The notes under the pieces: generated by a model
Told to the model about the DNA's origin: nothing
What the model saw: the letters and a program-made list of their open reading frames with translations, nothing else
Database searches by the model: none
Origin: a bacterium
Lineage (GTDB): Bacteria > SZUA-182 > SZUA-191
Assembly: GCA_003230535.1 (NCBI GenBank)
Contig: QIEW01000499.1
Coordinates: forward strand, 1-7,133
Direction: 5' to 3'
Length of the DNA: 7,133 bases
Position numbers and translations under genes: made by a program
Shown here: positions 5,801-7,133 of the stretch, piece after piece
Layout: each line of letters begins with the position of its first letter
How positions within the stretch are numbered: position 1 is the stretch's first letter

Positions 5801-7020
5801 CGGGCTTGAGCTGTAATCTCATTTTTTACTATATCGCCGCCCACAAAGTCACTGGTAAGATAGCGCCCCGAGCCGGTAGTGCCCACACCTTTGATCTCCA
5901 CTAAATGTCCGATTTCCCGCCCGATCTCCCTCAAGCCGCACCTTACCGCCTCCAGAGGCTGACCGGCGGTTGGTAAATAACGCTTTGCGAGTACCTGTCT
6001 CTGGTCGTCGATAACTACTAAGTTGGTACTGATTGATCCTACGTCGATGCCTAAATAGCCTTCGATTTTTTTCCGGTTTCCTTTTAGGCTGACAGCCGGG
6101 GTTGTCCTACTAGGTTCGGAACTGGTATTCGGGGCTTGCAAAGGCTCCATCCCCGGAGGATTATACGGCTGGGAAGACAGATACTCCTCAATGGCGGATA
6201 ACGCTTCCGGCAGCGCCTTGGCGAGTGATAACCTGCGCTCAGCCACCAGTTTAGCCGCCCCGATAGCTCCCATGCAAGCATGTTCCCTGGGGACGATCAG
6301 CTCTCCTTGCTTCAACTCCAGCACTTCGGTGAACGCCCGTACCATACCCCGGTTGGCCGCTACCCCTCCCTGGAAGGTCAATGGTTTCGTCATGTTTTTA
6401 CCCCGTCCGATATTACTCTTGAAACTCCGGGCCATAGCAAAACAGAGGCCGGAAATTATATCCCATATCGGGGTCGCCTCCTGCTGGAGATGTATCATAT
6501 CGGTCTTGGCAAACACCGAGCAACGACCGGCAATCCGGGGCGGGCGTTTAGATTTTAGGGCCAACTCGCCAAACTCCCCCTCAATGGATACGCCCAGGCG
6601 GCTGGCTTGCTGGTCCAGGAATGATCCCGTGCCGGCGGCACAGAGAGCATTCATCGCAAAATCCTCCAGATTTCCGTCCTTACTTAGAATAATGAGCTTG
6701 GAGTCTTGCCCGCCAATCTCAATAATGGTTCGTACCTGGGGATAAAGCAAGGCTGTAGCTTTAGTTTGGGCGATAATTTCGTTTACGGGTTCGGCGCCGA
6801 TTAGCTGACCGGCCAGCTTACCGCCTGTTCCTGTTATTCCCAATCCGAGGATCTGGGAATGGCCGACCTCTGCCAACAGTTCCTCCAAAGCGGTTTTCAA
6901 AGAGATCAACGGTCGTCCTAACATCCGCCGGTAACTGGTTTTGACAATACGGAAGTCCGGGGCCAATAAAGCCAGGTTTAGCGACACCGAACCAATATCA
7001 ATTCCTAAGTAGTAACTCAT
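2830..7020 (-). CDS. Giant acyl-CoA dehydratase activase fusion (2x BadF/HgdC ATPase + DUF2229/HgdB-like)
   Basis: This 1396-residue protein belongs to the large 'CoA-substrate-specific enzyme activase' family. HgdC-type activators use ATP to fire low-potential electrons into [4Fe-4S] dehydratases or reductases. Module 1 (about 4-258) has GIDIGS (6-11), EIGGQDSK (101-108), CAAGTGSFL (127-135, Cys127), GRC (Cys167) and FQGGVA (216-221). Module 2 (about 321-575) repeats these at GIDVGS (324-329), EIGGQDSK (421-428), CAAGTGSFL (446-454, Cys446), ERC (Cys486) and FQGGVA (535-540). A Pro/Ser/Thr-rich linker (281-320) joins them. Cys603, Cys606, Cys610 and Cys629 form a metal-site-like cluster. The C-terminal half (DUF2229 and HgdB-like) has two similar parts, about 667-972 and 1002-1386, with Cys719/761/931 and Cys1049/1084/1341 in comparable places. 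No signal peptide or membrane segment is seen, so it is cytoplasmic. An in-frame stop lies upstream of the ATG at 7020, and no good Shine-Dalgarno is visible. The length is normal for the fused family. The true substrate is unknown. Confidence 0.95.
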   Translation of the reverse strand: MSYYLGIDIGSVSLNLALLAPDFRIVKTSYRRMLGRPLISLKTALEELLAEVGHSQILGLGITGTGGKLAGQLIGAEPVNEIIAQTKATALLYPQVRTIIEIGGQDSKLIILSKDGNLEDFAMNALCAAGTGSFLDQQASRLGVSIEGEFGELALKSKRPPRIAGRCSVFAKTDMIHLQQEATPIWDIISGLCFAMARSFKSNIGRGKNMTKPLTFQGGVAANRGMVRAFTEVLELKQGELIVPREHACMGAIGAAKLVAERRLSLAKALPEALSAIEEYLSSQPYNPPGMEPLQAPNTSSEPSRTTPAVSLKGNRKKIEGYLGIDVGSISTNLVVIDDQRQVLAKRYLPTAGQPLEAVRCGLREIGREIGHLVEIKGVGTTGSGRYLTSDFVGGDIVKNEITAQARAAANRDPRVDTIFEIGGQDSKFISLRDGRVVDFEMNKVCAAGTGSFLEEQAEKLGLQIKEEFGRMALSASSPVSLGERCTVFMESDLVHHQQQGASTDNLVAGLSYSIVYNYLNRVVGDRKVGDHISFQGGVAFNQGVVAAFRQVTGKPIIVPEHHEVTGAIGVAIIVQEKRSWEKSRFRGFDLADRRYSLEAFECPDCPNRCDIRKVIVERQAPLFYGSRCEKFNVEQKRSAQSGLDLFQERERYLRSAYQSDQKPAGPTVGFPRSLVPYYELYPFWQAFFGELGAKLIVSPRTNREIIRKGVETVTAEPCFPIKIMHGHVLDLLEKKIDYIFVPSLENIEQSSLSAERSLVCPYVQTIPYVIRSAFNPADYGAKLLDPVVQFNRGHKAVLRMLTGLGQQLGASSAQVKRAYAAARTAQGRFYKNIKLKGAEILATLTPDKPAVVIISRPYNGCDPGLNLELPKKLSDLGFVALPLDFLPLNEPTEEDWPNMYWRAGNQIIRAADYISKHPNLYPIYITNFGCGPDSFIIHFFRRRLGNRPYLQIEVDEHSADVGAITRCEAFKDSLESHRKIKELPTRAIKGRFSTPKKNSRTLYIPHMSDHALALAAVFQRHGVQAEIMPAQDADTLYWGRKHTSGKECYPCVVTTGDMVKVTRRPDFDPDRAAFFMPSGNGPCRFGQYNMFHRLVLDELGFENAPIFAPNQGQYFYREMGMVGEDISRHMWQGVIAVDFLDQILREFRPYEVNRGDTDRAYKECLDNLCEALSRSDKPYYIAMEETKERFSKIPVDRSQNRPVIGVVGEIFVRVNQYCNQDVAREIEKLGGEAWVSPVSEWFLYVNFLGMRHSKLSGDYRNYLSLLLSDWFQKRDEHKLQQIFKDVLRNWEELPLKTTLDYSSDYIDPSFEGEAMLSIGKSVDFARKDLAGIVNVLPFTCMPGNIVTSILKMLREKHRQIPCLNMALDSVEDTNVKTRLEAFMFQARQYHENLNS

Positions 7021-7133
7021 AACGCAAATGCCGGAGAATATAATTAACTCATGTTACGCAAACCTATAATCCTGCCCGTAAAAAAGGATTTTAACCGCAG
7101 AGAACGCAGAGGTCACAGAGAGTAGTACTTCTG
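7021..7133. other. Upstream region of the activase gene
   Basis: This stretch is A/T-rich and holds no credible gene. On the minus strand TATATT (7042-7037) is a possible -10, about 17 bases before the ATG, which is close. GATTATAGG further upstream is another option. Neither has a convincing -35, so the promoter of the activase gene is not settled. A short tandem repeat occupies its outer part. Confidence 0.4.
7096..7122. repeat. Three 9-base tandem units of the CGCAGAGnn type
   Basis: The units CGCAGAGAA, CGCAGAGGT and CACAGAGAG follow each other directly. The pattern resembles the common 'AACCGCAGAG..CGCAGAGG..CACAGAG' interspersed repeat seen in the intergenic DNA of many environmental bacteria. 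It may extend past the window edge or have lost its other end there. Confidence 0.55.

Noticed and set aside
6191-6745. 184-residue plus-strand ORF
   Set aside because: It is antisense to ATPase module 1, whose motifs are intact; composition is typical of a shadow frame.
7071-7092. Terminator of an upstream gene (CCTTTTTT on the minus strand)
   Set aside because: The T-run is present but no GC-rich stem precedes it; the only nearby inverted repeat (AATCC/GGATT) is 5 bp and spans the T-run.
7096-7122. CRISPR array
   Set aside because: The units are 9 bases, contiguous and without spacers; no cas gene is present.

Overview
This window reads as chromosomal DNA from an anaerobic, probably Gram-negative bacterium of uncertain phylum. 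Three observations suggest this. There is a giant oxygen-sensitive-type CoA-dehydratase activase fusion. There is a secreted TPR-repeat protein of the kind common in cell-envelope work. The intergenic spaces are crowded with short palindromic repeats of types often met in Desulfobacterota-, Nitrospirota- and candidate-phylum-like genomes. That placement is inference, since no rRNA or marker gene is present. All four genes lie on the minus strand, so transcription runs from high to low coordinates.

Layout in transcription order:
- 7020-2830: a 1396-residue protein that dominates the window. It has two tandem BadF/HgdC-type ATPase (ASKHA) modules, a cysteine-rich joint, and a C-terminal half that looks like two tandem HgdB-like modules. 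One chain therefore appears to carry counterparts of both the activator and the dehydratase-like iron-sulfur component.
- 2829-2424: a 406-base gap with three REP-like hairpins, a fourth palindrome of a different family and a small perfect inverted repeat.
- 2423-1668: an AlkD-like HEAT-repeat DNA alkylation repair protein with its key Trp/Asp/Trp residues in place.
- 1566-1102: tsaE, the ATPase of tRNA t6A synthesis.
- 1101-736: a gap holding a composite, MITE-like palindromic element and a good extended -10 promoter.
- 735-1: the N-terminal 245 residues of a secreted TPR protein whose C-terminus lies beyond the window.

The genes do not form an obvious pathway. tsaE and the AlkD-like gene are housekeeping or maintenance functions, and the gaps (101, 366 and 406 bases) argue against one tight operon. 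The points of most interest are the four-module architecture of the giant activase and the layered repeat elements in both large gaps. No tRNA, rRNA, CRISPR array, transposase or phage gene was seen.
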